DNA of 19,115 nucleotides, taken from the NCBI GenBank assembly GCA_038213135.1, contig JBBQTQ010000049.1, forward strand, positions 1 through 19,115, in the 5' to 3' direction. Below, piece by piece: positions 1 through 6,955 of the stretch. Source of the stretch: JBBQTQ01 sp038213135. GTDB taxonomy: Bacteria; Actinomycetota; Thermoleophilia; Gaiellales; Gaiellaceae. The notes beneath the pieces are model-generated. The model was not told the origin of the DNA and did no database searches. It worked only from the letters and a program-made list of their open reading frames with translations. How positions within the stretch are numbered: the stretch's first letter is position 1; each line of letters opens with the position of its first letter. The translations under genes and the position numbers were made by a program.

Positions 1-2
1 AG

Positions 3-197
3 GCTGAGCGCTTCATCCGCACCCTGACCGAGGGCTGGGCCTACGGCGCTGTCTACCGCAACAGCGGCGAGCGCACCGCCGCCCTCGCCGGCTGGCTTGA
101 CTGGTACAACCGGCTCAGACCACACCGCTCACTCGGCCGAATACCACCACTCACCCGGCTCGCCGAGATGAACAACCTTGCTGGGACCAACACCTAG
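3..197 (+). CDS. IS481-family transposase, C-terminal fragment (cut by window edge)
   Basis: The first 64 codons visible read AERFIRTLTEGWAYG..., then SGERTAALAGWLDWYN and RPHRSLGRIPPLTRL. This is the end of the rve integrase domain as found in IS481/IS3-like transposases. The Glu of the opening AERF block corresponds to the third residue of the DDE catalytic triad; the two Asp residues lie outside the window. The protein would catalyse insertion-sequence transposition. The reading frame is open to the edge and ends with a normal TAG after a typical short tail (NNLAGTNT), so the visible part is not degraded. The right terminal inverted repeat of the element was not identified with confidence; it may overlap the stop codon. 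Family assignment is by recognised motif pattern, and whether the full copy is intact cannot be seen. Confidence 0.85.
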   Translation, partial: AERFIRTLTEGWAYGAVYRNSGERTAALAGWLDWYNRLRPHRSLGRIPPLTRLAEMNNLAGTNT

Positions 198-206
198 GCC
201 AAAGAG

Positions 207-230
207 AAGGGGCCCCTCATGGGGCCCCTT
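207..230. terminator. Strong bidirectional hairpin terminator
   Basis: A perfect 10-bp stem, AAGGGGCCCC / GGGGCCCCTT, with a 4-nt TCAT loop lies between two convergent genes: the transposase ending at 197 and the secreted protein ending at 253. On the minus strand the stem is followed by CTCTTTGG, a weak U-rich tail. Its position and symmetry fit a terminator serving both strands. Confidence 0.7.
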
Positions 231-252
231 CCGACTTCGATTGCGTGGAGTC

Positions 253-1377
253 CTACCGCTTGACCTTGAACGCGAACGTCCAGCCGCCGACGGACGAGTC
301 GGTGCAGTTGGACGCGCCCTGGGAGGCGAAGAACGCGGCTGCCGCCGCAGCTCCCTCCACGCACGGCCCGCCGAGATCGCGCTCGGCGACGACCGCCATG
401 CCGTGCAGGTTGACCTTGCTGGCCGGCTTGACGTTCACCGTCGCGGTGTAGTCACCCGTGTCGTTCGTCGTTGCCTTCACCGTCTTCGTGCCGCCGGTGA
501 TCGTGACGGTCGCACCCTCGACGGCGACGCCGGCCTCGGTGACCGTGCCGGCCACGCTGACCGTGTTGCCGTGCCGCTTGTAGCGGCCGGAGGCGACTCC
601 GAGCTTCCGCATCAGGCCGATCGTCTCGACGATTCCCGACGGGTCGGCATTCGCCGTACCAGCTGAATACGGGACGACGATCTGGCGCCACTTGCGCTCA
701 CCGGTGCTCGTGAAGAACACGCCCTTGATCGCGAGATTCGCGTCGAAGAGCGAGGCACCGAAGGCCGCGCCCGAGGGCGGTGGAACGTACGGCGAGGGCA
801 GGCAGACCTTGATCTCGGCGCTGCCCCAGCCGTTGGTGTAGTTGGCCTCCGGGGGCCCGGACGGGAGACCCGTCGACAGGAACCCGGTCGGCGTGATCGC
901 GTCTACGAACACCGGCACCTGCAGCGTCTGGCCGGCGGCCGTCAGGTCGAGCGACCAGTACGCCGTGTGGAACGTTGTTCCCGTGCACACCTGGGAAGCA
1001 GTCGTGAAGGGCACCGGAGTGCCGTTGGAGAGGTACGTGTCCGCCGCGGCGTGGGCGACGATGTTGCCTGCCAGCGGCAGCGTCGCGCCGCCGAGCGAGC
1101 CGGCCTTCGCCTGTGCTGAAACCGTGCCGATCTTCGTCCCAGACGCCTGGTTCAGGACAACCTGACCGGCCGGCGGGTTAAAGAACGGATCCGCGTAGAT
1201 CGAGATCTTCGCGGGAGCGGGATCGGCCGGCGCCTGCGAGTAATGGATCACGACGCCGCTCGAAGGGGTCTGGGAGACGCCGAGCTTGGACGACTGGGCG
1301 GCGAGCGCCGGTGTGGCGATCACCAACCCGAGCAGTCCCGCGCAGGCCACCAGCCCGAGACGAATCTTCTTAACCAT
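253..1377 (-). CDS. Secreted protein with carboxypeptidase-regulatory-like (Ig-fold) C-terminal domain, function unknown
   Basis: A 374-aa protein. I chose the ATG at 1377 because it opens a textbook signal peptide (MVKKIRLGLVACAGLLG..., cleavage near ALAA at residue 27) and is preceded by an AAAGGAA ribosome-binding site about 10 nt upstream. A longer open frame to 1464 would bury the signal peptide. The central part (about 30-260) is not recognised. Residues about 270-320 (VSVAGTVTEAGVAVEGATVTI... ending in GDYTATV) resemble a carboxypeptidase-regulatory-like or invasin-type Ig repeat. The last 35 residues hold two cysteines (about 339 and 358) that could form a disulphide. The protein is probably exported and may be surface- or matrix-associated; the role is unknown. 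It is monocistronic, between an IS481 remnant and a leftward operon. Confidence 0.75.
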   Translation of the reverse strand: MVKKIRLGLVACAGLLGLVIATPALAAQSSKLGVSQTPSSGVVIHYSQAPADPAPAKISIYADPFFNPPAGQVVLNQASGTKIGTVSAQAKAGSLGGATLPLAGNIVAHAAADTYLSNGTPVPFTTASQVCTGTTFHTAYWSLDLTAAGQTLQVPVFVDAITPTGFLSTGLPSGPPEANYTNGWGSAEIKVCLPSPYVPPPSGAAFGASLFDANLAIKGVFFTSTGERKWRQIVVPYSAGTANADPSGIVETIGLMRKLGVASGRYKRHGNTVSVAGTVTEAGVAVEGATVTITGGTKTVKATTNDTGDYTATVNVKPASKVNLHGMAVVAERDLGGPCVEGAAAAAAFFASQGASNCTDSSVGGWTFAFKVKR

Positions 1378-1435
1378 GCTCTCTGTTCCTTTCTCGATGA
1401 CCAGGCCCTGAGCCGCGTGGCCGTTAGGGGCCAGA

Positions 1436-1464
1436 AAATAACCCTTTAAGACATAAAAACGCAA
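1436..1464 (-). promoter_or_regulatory. Candidate sigma70-type promoter for the secreted-protein gene
   Basis: On the minus strand TTGCGT (1464-1459) and TTATTT (1441-1436) are separated by 17 nt in a locally AT-rich island. They lie about 60 nt upstream of the chosen ATG at 1377. Both boxes are imperfect, so this is a candidate only. Confidence 0.35.
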
Positions 1465-1549
1465 GGCGCCATGTTTTGTTAGCGACCTGCCTTCTCCGCC
1501 CTTCTCGACGGCAGGGCCAGTGTGACAGCAAATCGGGTCGGCTGCAGCG

Positions 1550-2764
1550 CTAAGGTCGAGCTGTCACGAGCGGGCCGATCGTCCGCCAGACACCGGCGTG
1601 GTAGCGATACAGCGCCACCTGGTCGATCGGATACCGATCCGTCGGACTCGTATGGATCGCGATCCCGGGCAGCAGGAACGGGTTGTTGCGCTCGTCGAGG
1701 TGCGTGGCCGCCTGCATCAGCCCGGCGCGAGTCAGGTTCTTGCCCGCCTTCTTGAGGCAGTCGACGAGCGTGAAGGCCGCGGCCATCCCGTAGAAGTTGG
1801 CGACCGCCTTCGGATCGCCGGCGGGGTTGTAGGTCTTCATGACCTGGTAGTAGAGCTTGACGCCTGGGTCGTGGCCCCACTTGGCCAGGTTGCTCGCGTC
1901 CTTCAGGAAGACCGTGCTGATCGCGCCCTCGGTCGTCGCGTTGTTCGTGTTGAGCCGGGCGACGTTCATCACGAACGGGTCGATCGAGACCGCTGCGACG
2001 AAGATCTGCGGTCGCCAGCCCAGCTTGTAGGAGGTGATGAACGACTGGATCACCTGCTTCGGCAAGGCGAAGAGCATCAGCACGTTGGCCTTTGAGCTCT
2101 TGAGCGCCGCGATCTGCGAGGTGACGTCGGCCTCGGAGACGCTGTAGCTCTGAGTGGCGACCACCGAGCCCTTGCCGGCGAGGCCCTTCTTCAAGCCGAT
2201 CAGCAGGTCGCGGCCGAAGTCGCTGTCCTCGTAGAGCACGGCCACACGTGAGCCCTTCTTGTTCGCGGCCAGGTACGAGCCGTACACCTTTCCCTCGGCG
2301 ACGAAGCTCGGCAGGTAGCCGAGCGACCACGGGTACTGTCTTGCGCCGTCGGCGAGCGCCGCCGCGCCGCTGCCTGCGAAGAGCTCGGGGATGCCGAGCT
2401 GGTTCAGGTACGGGCGGATCGCCAGTGCGTGCTCGGTGCCGACCGTGTTGAAGATCGCGAAGGCATGGTCCTGCTCGACGAGGCGCCGCGTCTGCTGGAC
2501 GGTCTGGGCCGGGTCGTAGGCGTCGTCGTAGTAGTGATAGTCGATCGAGCGGCCGTTCACGCCTCCGTGCGCGTCCACGTACTTGAAGTAGGCGGCGGCG
2601 CCCTCGGCGACGACGCTGTACGCCGACTCCGGCCCGGTCAGCGGCGCTGTGCCGCCGATCACGATCGAGGTGGGCGTGACGCCGGGATCGTCGGCGAGCG
2701 CGCCCGGGATACCGAGCGCCAGCCCGGCCCCCAGGAGGGCCAGGAGCGCTCCGAGCCGTCTCAT
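1550..2764 (-). CDS. Branched-chain amino-acid-type ABC substrate-binding protein (Peripla_BP_6), not a lipoprotein
   Basis: A 404-aa protein with a Sec signal peptide (MRRLGALLALLGAGLALG..., cleavage near ALA24). The mature start VTPTSIVIGGTAPLTGPESAY is characteristic of LivK-like periplasmic-binding proteins. Later family blocks include AEGAAAYFKYVDAHGGVNG, DDAYDPAQTVQQTRRLVE and GSRVAVLYEDSDFGRD. These proteins bind small ligands outside the membrane and deliver them to ABC permeases. The ATG at 2764 overlaps the TGA of the upstream hydrolase (ATGA), indicating coupled translation. There is no cysteine in the signal region, so no lipid anchor is predicted, which is unusual for an SBP in a Gram-positive lineage. 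No LivHMGF genes occur in the window, so the transporter is elsewhere or the protein has another role. The ligand cannot be deduced. Confidence 0.88.
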   Translation of the reverse strand: MRRLGALLALLGAGLALGIPGALADDPGVTPTSIVIGGTAPLTGPESAYSVVAEGAAAYFKYVDAHGGVNGRSIDYHYYDDAYDPAQTVQQTRRLVEQDHAFAIFNTVGTEHALAIRPYLNQLGIPELFAGSGAAALADGARQYPWSLGYLPSFVAEGKVYGSYLAANKKGSRVAVLYEDSDFGRDLLIGLKKGLAGKGSVVATQSYSVSEADVTSQIAALKSSKANVLMLFALPKQVIQSFITSYKLGWRPQIFVAAVSIDPFVMNVARLNTNNATTEGAISTVFLKDASNLAKWGHDPGVKLYYQVMKTYNPAGDPKAVANFYGMAAAFTLVDCLKKAGKNLTRAGLMQAATHLDERNNPFLLPGIAIHTSPTDRYPIDQVALYRYHAGVWRTIGPLVTARP

Positions 2765-4170
2765 CCGGAGATCGGCTTGGCGAGCGCCGGCACGCTGACG
2801 GTCGCTTTCCCGATGGTCAGCTTGGCGCCTGCCGGCAGTCCGAGGTCGAGGTAGAGGAGGCCCGCCGGGGTCTTCGTCGTCGAGGCAGAGAGCCACAGCT
2901 GGAGCTTCGAGCCCGCCGGTATGAACGTGGCGTCGCTGATCATCTTGATCGTCACCGTGCCCGGTCCGCTCAGCGGGACGCCGCCGCCGCTCACGACCGT
3001 CGGCTTCGCGCCCGCGCTCGTCGCAGTCAGCACGGCCGTGAGCCGCGACCAGCCGCCCTTCGGCGTCACGCTCACGGTCACGGTCGGCGAGCCGAACTCC
3101 TCGAGCGGCGTCTTGGTGGCGCCGAGCGAGCGGATGACGAGGCCGTTCGCCGAGATCGTGGTCTTACCCGGCGCTGCGAAGGAGGTTGACTTGGTCGGCG
3201 GCAGGCCCGGGTAGGAGACAGCCTGCCCCTTCCACGGATTCGGGGCTACCTCCACCGGCGGCTTCGTGTCGATCCCGTTCGGCATCCCCTTCAGGTAGCG
3301 GTCGAACCACATCCGGGTCTCGGTCATCGAGTAGTCGGTGTCCGGAGCCGGGAAGCTGGAGGGCGCGTGGCCATGGTCGCCGATGTACAGGCGCTTCGGG
3401 CCGCCCGCATGGGTGTAGACGGCGATCGCCTGGTCGATCCCGAACGCGAAGTCGCGGCGGCCCTGGAGCATGAAGATCGGCGTCGTCACGCGGCCGAGGC
3501 CGTTGAGCGACGAGCGCGGGTCGGCGAGCGCGTGCAGCCTGTCGAGCTCGAGGCCGTGGATCGCGTCGTTCGGCACCCACGTGTACTCGGGGTCGAGCTT
3601 GCTGCTCGGGATCTCGTTCAGGAAGCCGCCCACGATGCCCGACTTCGGCTGGTTCTGCGGGAACAGCGCCGAGAAGAGGTCGGTCCAGGTCTCGTAGACC
3701 GACACGGCTGCGAACGGCACGCCCGCGACGAGCGAGTCGAGGATCTGGCCGCCGCCGTACGAGATGCCCCAGGCGCCGATGTGCGCCCGGTCGATCCCGG
3801 GCCGGGCGGCGAGGTTGTTGAAGAGCTCGCCCACGTCCGACAGCTTGTGCGGCCCGGCGATGCCGACGAAGCCGCCGGACTGCCCGTGGCCGCGCACGTC
3901 GTAGGTGAGGACGGCGTAGCCCTGCGGGACGTAATAGGCCTCGGCGAGCGCGTTTGTGTCGTTGCGGGTGCCGCCGAGCCCGTGCAGCATCAGGATCGCC
4001 GGCCAGCCGGCCGCGGGCGGCGTTCCGTCCGGGACGTAGTAGCTCGTCATGAGCGTGACGCCGTCGCTCATCGTCACCGGCCCGTCCGTCTTCGTGAAGG
4101 CGCTGGCGCTGCTCGCCCAGAGAAGACCGAGGCCGCCGGCGAGAAGCAGTGGGATCAGGCGGCGGCGCAC
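2761..4170 (-). CDS. Secreted alpha/beta hydrolase, CocE/NonD or X-Pro dipeptidyl-peptidase (S15) type
   Basis: A 469-aa protein with an N-terminal signal peptide (MRRRLIPLLLAGGLGLLWAS, cleavage near ASA24). An alpha/beta-hydrolase core follows: LMLHGLGG (oxyanion loop, about 61-67), GHGQSGG, and the nucleophile elbow GISYGGG with Ser137. Asp240 in GRRDFAFG and His266 or His268 in GDHGHAP complete a likely triad. Residues after about 300 look like the beta-sandwich domain of CocE/PepX enzymes. The family hydrolyses esters or X-Pro peptides; the substrate here is unknown. The start is GTG at 4170, with TACGCT 8 nt upstream, suggesting leaderless transcription. The gene diverges from murI across 38 bp and is translationally coupled to the following substrate-binding protein, which suggests that the hydrolase releases a ligand that the binding protein captures. 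Confidence 0.88.
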   Translation of the reverse strand: MRRRLIPLLLAGGLGLLWASSASAFTKTDGPVTMSDGVTLMTSYYVPDGTPPAAGWPAILMLHGLGGTRNDTNALAEAYYVPQGYAVLTYDVRGHGQSGGFVGIAGPHKLSDVGELFNNLAARPGIDRAHIGAWGISYGGGQILDSLVAGVPFAAVSVYETWTDLFSALFPQNQPKSGIVGGFLNEIPSSKLDPEYTWVPNDAIHGLELDRLHALADPRSSLNGLGRVTTPIFMLQGRRDFAFGIDQAIAVYTHAGGPKRLYIGDHGHAPSSFPAPDTDYSMTETRMWFDRYLKGMPNGIDTKPPVEVAPNPWKGQAVSYPGLPPTKSTSFAAPGKTTISANGLVIRSLGATKTPLEEFGSPTVTVSVTPKGGWSRLTAVLTATSAGAKPTVVSGGGVPLSGPGTVTIKMISDATFIPAGSKLQLWLSASTTKTPAGLLYLDLGLPAGAKLTIGKATVSVPALAKPISG

Positions 4171-4178
4171 GTAGGAGA

Positions 4179-4184
4179 AGCGTA
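4179..4184 (-). promoter_or_regulatory. -10 box (TACGCT) for the hydrolase-SBP operon, likely leaderless
   Basis: On the minus strand TACGCT ends 8 nt before the GTG start at 4170. No Shine-Dalgarno sequence fits in this gap. The 38-bp divergent spacer leaves no room for a conventional leader. Confidence 0.45.
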
Positions 4185-4196
4185 CCCGGGTCCTCG

Positions 4197-4202
4197 TAAG
4201 AT
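4197..4202 (+). promoter_or_regulatory. -10 box (TAAGAT) for murI, likely leaderless
   Basis: TAAGAT ends 6 nt before the murI ATG at 4209, placing the expected transcription start at or next to the A of the ATG. There is no ribosome-binding site between them. It overlaps the divergent promoter region of the hydrolase operon. Confidence 0.5.
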
Positions 4203-4208
4203 CGGTAG

Positions 4209-5027
4209 ATGGACAGGCGAGCCGTTGGCGTATTCGACTCGGGAGTGGGCGGGCTCACCGTCCTGCACGAGTGCCTGGTGACGATCCCGCACGAGGACTT
4301 CGTCTATCTCGGAGACCACGCCCGGCTTCCCTACGGGCCGCGCCCGCTCGCCGAGGTGCGCAGGTTCTCGCGCGAGATCGGCGGCTGGTTCGAGCAGCAG
4401 GGCGTGAAGCTGATCGTTGTGGCGTGCAACACGGCGACCTCGGCTGCGTTGCCGGACCTCCAGGCCGAGCTCTCGGTGCCCGTCGTCGGGGTGATCACCC
4501 CGGAGGCCCACGCGGCGGTGCAGGCGACCCGCAACCGACGGGTCGGGCTGCTCGCCACCGAGGGAACGGTCGAGGCCGGGCGTTACGCCGAGCTCGTGGC
4601 GGCGCTTGATGCGGGGGTGCGCTTCTTTCCCGTCCCCTGCCCGAGGCTCGTGCCGCTGATCGAGGCCGACGCTCCGGCCGACGCGCTCGTCGAGGCGGTG
4701 CGCGAGTACGCCGCGCCGTTGAAGCAGGCAGGCGTCGACACCGTGATTCTCGGCTGCACCCACTATCCGCTGATCCGGCCGATCCTCCAGCGCGTCTTCG
4801 GCCGCGACGTGACGCTCGTCTTCTCGGCGGTCGAGACCGCCCGCGAGGTCGCCGAGACGCTCGCGCGCAAGCGGATCGAGAACGACGCGCGGCGCGAGGG
4901 CGACTACCGGTTCCTGACGACTGGCGATCCGGAGCTCTTCCGGCACACGGGTGCCCGGTTCCTCCAGCTTCCGATCGGCGAGGTCGAGCCCGTGACGATC
5001 GCCGAGTTGGAAACGGCGGCGGCATGA
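4209..5027 (+). CDS. murI: Glutamate racemase
   Basis: A 272-aa protein of normal family length. It interconverts L- and D-glutamate in the cytoplasm, supplying D-Glu for peptidoglycan. Diagnostic blocks are FDSGVGGLTVL (residues 9-19, catalytic Asp10-Ser11), YLGDHARLPYG, the first catalytic cysteine in VACNTAT (Cys73), and the second in LGCTHYPL (Cys183, with His185). The ATG at 4209 is preceded 6 nt upstream by TAAGAT and no ribosome-binding site. Its TGA overlaps the rph ATG (ATGA), so it leads a four-gene operon murI-rph-mgtC-rdgB. A murI-rph-rdgB grouping is a recurrent arrangement in Actinobacteria. Confidence 0.97.
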   Translation: MDRRAVGVFDSGVGGLTVLHECLVTIPHEDFVYLGDHARLPYGPRPLAEVRRFSREIGGWFEQQGVKLIVVACNTATSAALPDLQAELSVPVVGVITPEAHAAVQATRNRRVGLLATEGTVEAGRYAELVAALDAGVRFFPVPCPRLVPLIEADAPADALVEAVREYAAPLKQAGVDTVILGCTHYPLIRPILQRVFGRDVTLVFSAVETAREVAETLARKRIENDARREGDYRFLTTGDPELFRHTGARFLQLPIGEVEPVTIAELETAAA

Positions 5028-5737
5028 GCCGGACCGACGGCAGACGGCCGGACCAGCTCAGGGCGCTCGAAGTGATCCCCGACTTCCTCGAGCAGCCGAA
5101 CGGCTCAGTTCTCTGGTCGCAGGGCAAGACGCGCGTGCTCTGCACGGCGACGGTCGACGAGGGCGTGCCCCGCTGGCTGAAGGGTCAGGGCGTCGGTTGG
5201 ATGACCGCTGAGTACTCGCTGCTCCCGGCCTCCACCGGCGAGCGGACGCAGCGCGAGGCGAGCGCCGGCAAGCAGAAGGGTCGCACGGTCGAGATCCAGC
5301 GGCTGATCGGCCGCGCGCTGAGAGGCGTGGTCGATTTCAAGGCGCTCGGCGAGCGGACGATCTGGCTCGACTGCGACGTCCTCCAGGCCGACGGTGGCAC
5401 GCGCTGCGCGGCGATCTGCGGTGCGTATGTCGCAGCGCGCCGGGCGCTCGACCGCTTCGGGCTCGGCAAGGCGCTGAGCGACTCGGTGGCCGCGGTCTCG
5501 GTCGGGATCGTCGCCGGCGAGCTGCTGCTCGACCTCGACTACTCCGAGGATTCGACCGCGGACGTCGACCTGAACGCCGTGCTGACCGGCGACGGGCGCC
5601 TGATCGAGGTGCAGGCGACCGCCGAGCGCAATCCGTTCACGCGCGAGCAGCTCGACGGCCTGCTCGAGCTCGCCGCCGGCGGGATCGAGCGAATCGGCCG
5701 CGAGCAGCAGGCCGCCGCAGATGCGCCTGCTCGCTGA
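5024..5737 (+). CDS. rph: Ribonuclease PH
   Basis: A 237-aa protein matching the usual RNase PH length. It is a phosphorolytic 3'-to-5' exoribonuclease that trims tRNA 3' extensions, acting as a ring-shaped hexamer. The sequence shows the family pattern RRPDQLR near the start, VLWSQGKTRVLCTATV, MTAEYSLLPAST, GRTVEIQRLIGRALR (phosphate-binding arginines), LDCDVLQADGGTR, and the acidic active-site region LDLDYSEDSTADVDLN. Translation is coupled to murI by an ATGA overlap. Its 3' end overlaps the next gene by 17 nt. Nothing unusual is seen in the key residues. Confidence 0.97.
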   Translation: MSRTDGRRPDQLRALEVIPDFLEQPNGSVLWSQGKTRVLCTATVDEGVPRWLKGQGVGWMTAEYSLLPASTGERTQREASAGKQKGRTVEIQRLIGRALRGVVDFKALGERTIWLDCDVLQADGGTRCAAICGAYVAARRALDRFGLGKALSDSVAAVSVGIVAGELLLDLDYSEDSTADVDLNAVLTGDGRLIEVQATAERNPFTREQLDGLLELAAGGIERIGREQQAAADAPAR

Positions 5738-6398
5738 AATCCCGGCGGTCGGCTGGGACTCGACCTTCTGGAGGCTGCTCCTGGCGGCGGGCCTCGGAGG
5801 CGCGATCGGCCTCGAGCGCGAGCTCGACGAGAAGGCCGCGGGGCTGCGCACGCACATGCTCGTTGCGATGGGCTCCGCGCTCTTTACGCTCATCTCCGCC
5901 TACGGGTTCCGCGACTTCCTGGTCGGCGGCGGCAGCATCGTGCGGGCCGACCCGTCGCGGATCGCGGCGCAGATCGTGACCGGAATCGGCTTCCTCGGCG
6001 CCGGCGTCATCTTCCGGCAGGGCTTCTCGGTGCGGGGGCTGACGACCGCCGCGACGCTCTGGCTCGTCGCTGCGATCGGCATGGCCTCGGGCGCGGGCTT
6101 CTGGGAGGGCGCGGTGATCGCCACGGGTGCCGCGCTCGTGAGCCTGCGCCCGCTCGAGTGGGCCAAGGAGCAGTTCCTGCCGCGGCGAGTGCTCTCCCAT
6201 CTCGCGATCGACCTGATCGAGGACGCCCAGAGTGCTCCTGTTGTCGAGGCGCTCGAGCGGATCGGCGACGTCGTCGCCCTGCGCCGCGACGGGCTGCGGA
6301 TCGAGGTCGAGTTCGCCGCGGCGCCCGACGAACGCACCGCTGTCCTCGACGAGCTCGCGCAGCTGCCCGAGGTGCGGGAGGCGCGCTGGAGCCGCTGA
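5721..6398 (+). CDS. MgtC/SapB-family membrane protein with C-terminal ACT-like domain
   Basis: A 225-aa protein. The N-terminal 140 residues form about four transmembrane helices with the MgtC signature LGGAIGLERELDEKAAGLRT, then GIGFLGAGVIFR and VRGLTTAATLWLVAAIGMA. Residues about 155-225 form a soluble alpha/beta tail (EVEFAAAPDERTAVLDELA...) typical of the ACT-like domain of longer MgtC homologues. The family is linked to growth under low magnesium and to modulation of the F1Fo ATP synthase in pathogens; the role in environmental bacteria is unclear. The ATG at 5721 lies 17 nt inside rph, and its TGA overlaps the likely CTG start of rdgB, so it is embedded in the murI-rph-rdgB operon. Confidence 0.92.
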   Translation: MRLLAEIPAVGWDSTFWRLLLAAGLGGAIGLERELDEKAAGLRTHMLVAMGSALFTLISAYGFRDFLVGGGSIVRADPSRIAAQIVTGIGFLGAGVIFRQGFSVRGLTTAATLWLVAAIGMASGAGFWEGAVIATGAALVSLRPLEWAKEQFLPRRVLSHLAIDLIEDAQSAPVVEALERIGDVVALRRDGLRIEVEFAAAPDERTAVLDELAQLPEVREARWSR

Positions 6399-6955
6399 GG
6401 GCGGTCCTCGCCTCGGCGAACGAGCACAAGCTGCGCGAGCTCCGCGCCGCTCTGCCCGAGCTCGAGCTGGAGCTCCTCGGCGCGGCCGACTTCCCCGAGG
6501 AGACAGGCGACAGCTACTACGAGAACGCGCTCGTGAAGGCGCGTTTCGGCGCACGCGGCGGCTGGGCGCTCGGCGAGGACTCCGGTCTGGAGGTGGCTGC
6601 CCTCGGCGGCAGGCCGGGCCTCCACTCCAATCGCTGGGCGCAGGGCGAGGACCCGGTCGAGAAGCTCCTCCGCGAGCTGGCCGGATCGCCCGACCGCGCG
6701 GCCCGCTACGTCTGCGAGCTGGTCGCGGTGTCGCCCAGGGGTGAGGAGCTTCGCGGCACGGGGATCCTCGAGGGGCTGATCGCCGCGACGCGGGCCGGGA
6801 GCGAAGGGTTCGGCTACGACCCGGTCTTCATCCCCGCCGGCGAAACGCGAACGGTCGCCGAACTAGGGGATGCGTGGAAGCGGGAGCATTCACACCGGGC
6901 ACGCGCTGCGCGGGCGTTGTGGGAGCGGCTCCTCGCCGCGCGCGCCACCAGTTGA
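6395..6955 (+). CDS. rdgB: XTP/dITP diphosphatase (RdgB/HAM1), probable CTG start
   Basis: About 186 aa. It hydrolyses non-canonical purine triphosphates (XTP, dITP, ITP) to monophosphates, keeping them out of DNA and RNA. Motifs are LASANEHKLRELRAAL at the N-terminus, DSYYENALVKARFGA, LGEDSGLEVAALGGRPGLHS, GFGYDPVFIP, and the final K..HSHRARAARAL. No ATG, GTG or TTG lies in frame near the expected N-terminus. CTG at 6395 gives LRAVLASANEHK, the position where homologues have their Met, and forms a CTGA overlap with the mgtC stop. The frame opens upstream only through unrelated sequence. The 3' end overlaps the convergent yihY gene by 128 nt, yet the conserved HSHRARAARAL block lies inside the overlap and appears intact. 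Confidence 0.93.
   Translation: MRAVLASANEHKLRELRAALPELELELLGAADFPEETGDSYYENALVKARFGARGGWALGEDSGLEVAALGGRPGLHSNRWAQGEDPVEKLLRELAGSPDRAARYVCELVAVSPRGEELRGTGILEGLIAATRAGSEGFGYDPVFIPAGETRTVAELGDAWKREHSHRARAARALWERLLAARATS

Noticed and set aside
1378..1464. Upstream start for the secreted protein at 1464
   Set aside because: It would put 29 residues before a textbook signal peptide and would leave the good ribosome-binding site unused.
1522..1567. 8-bp inverted repeat GTGACAGC/GCTGTCAC around the end of the binding-protein gene as a terminator
   Set aside because: The 30-nt loop, the overlap with the coding end and the absence of a U-run make it weak evidence for a terminator.
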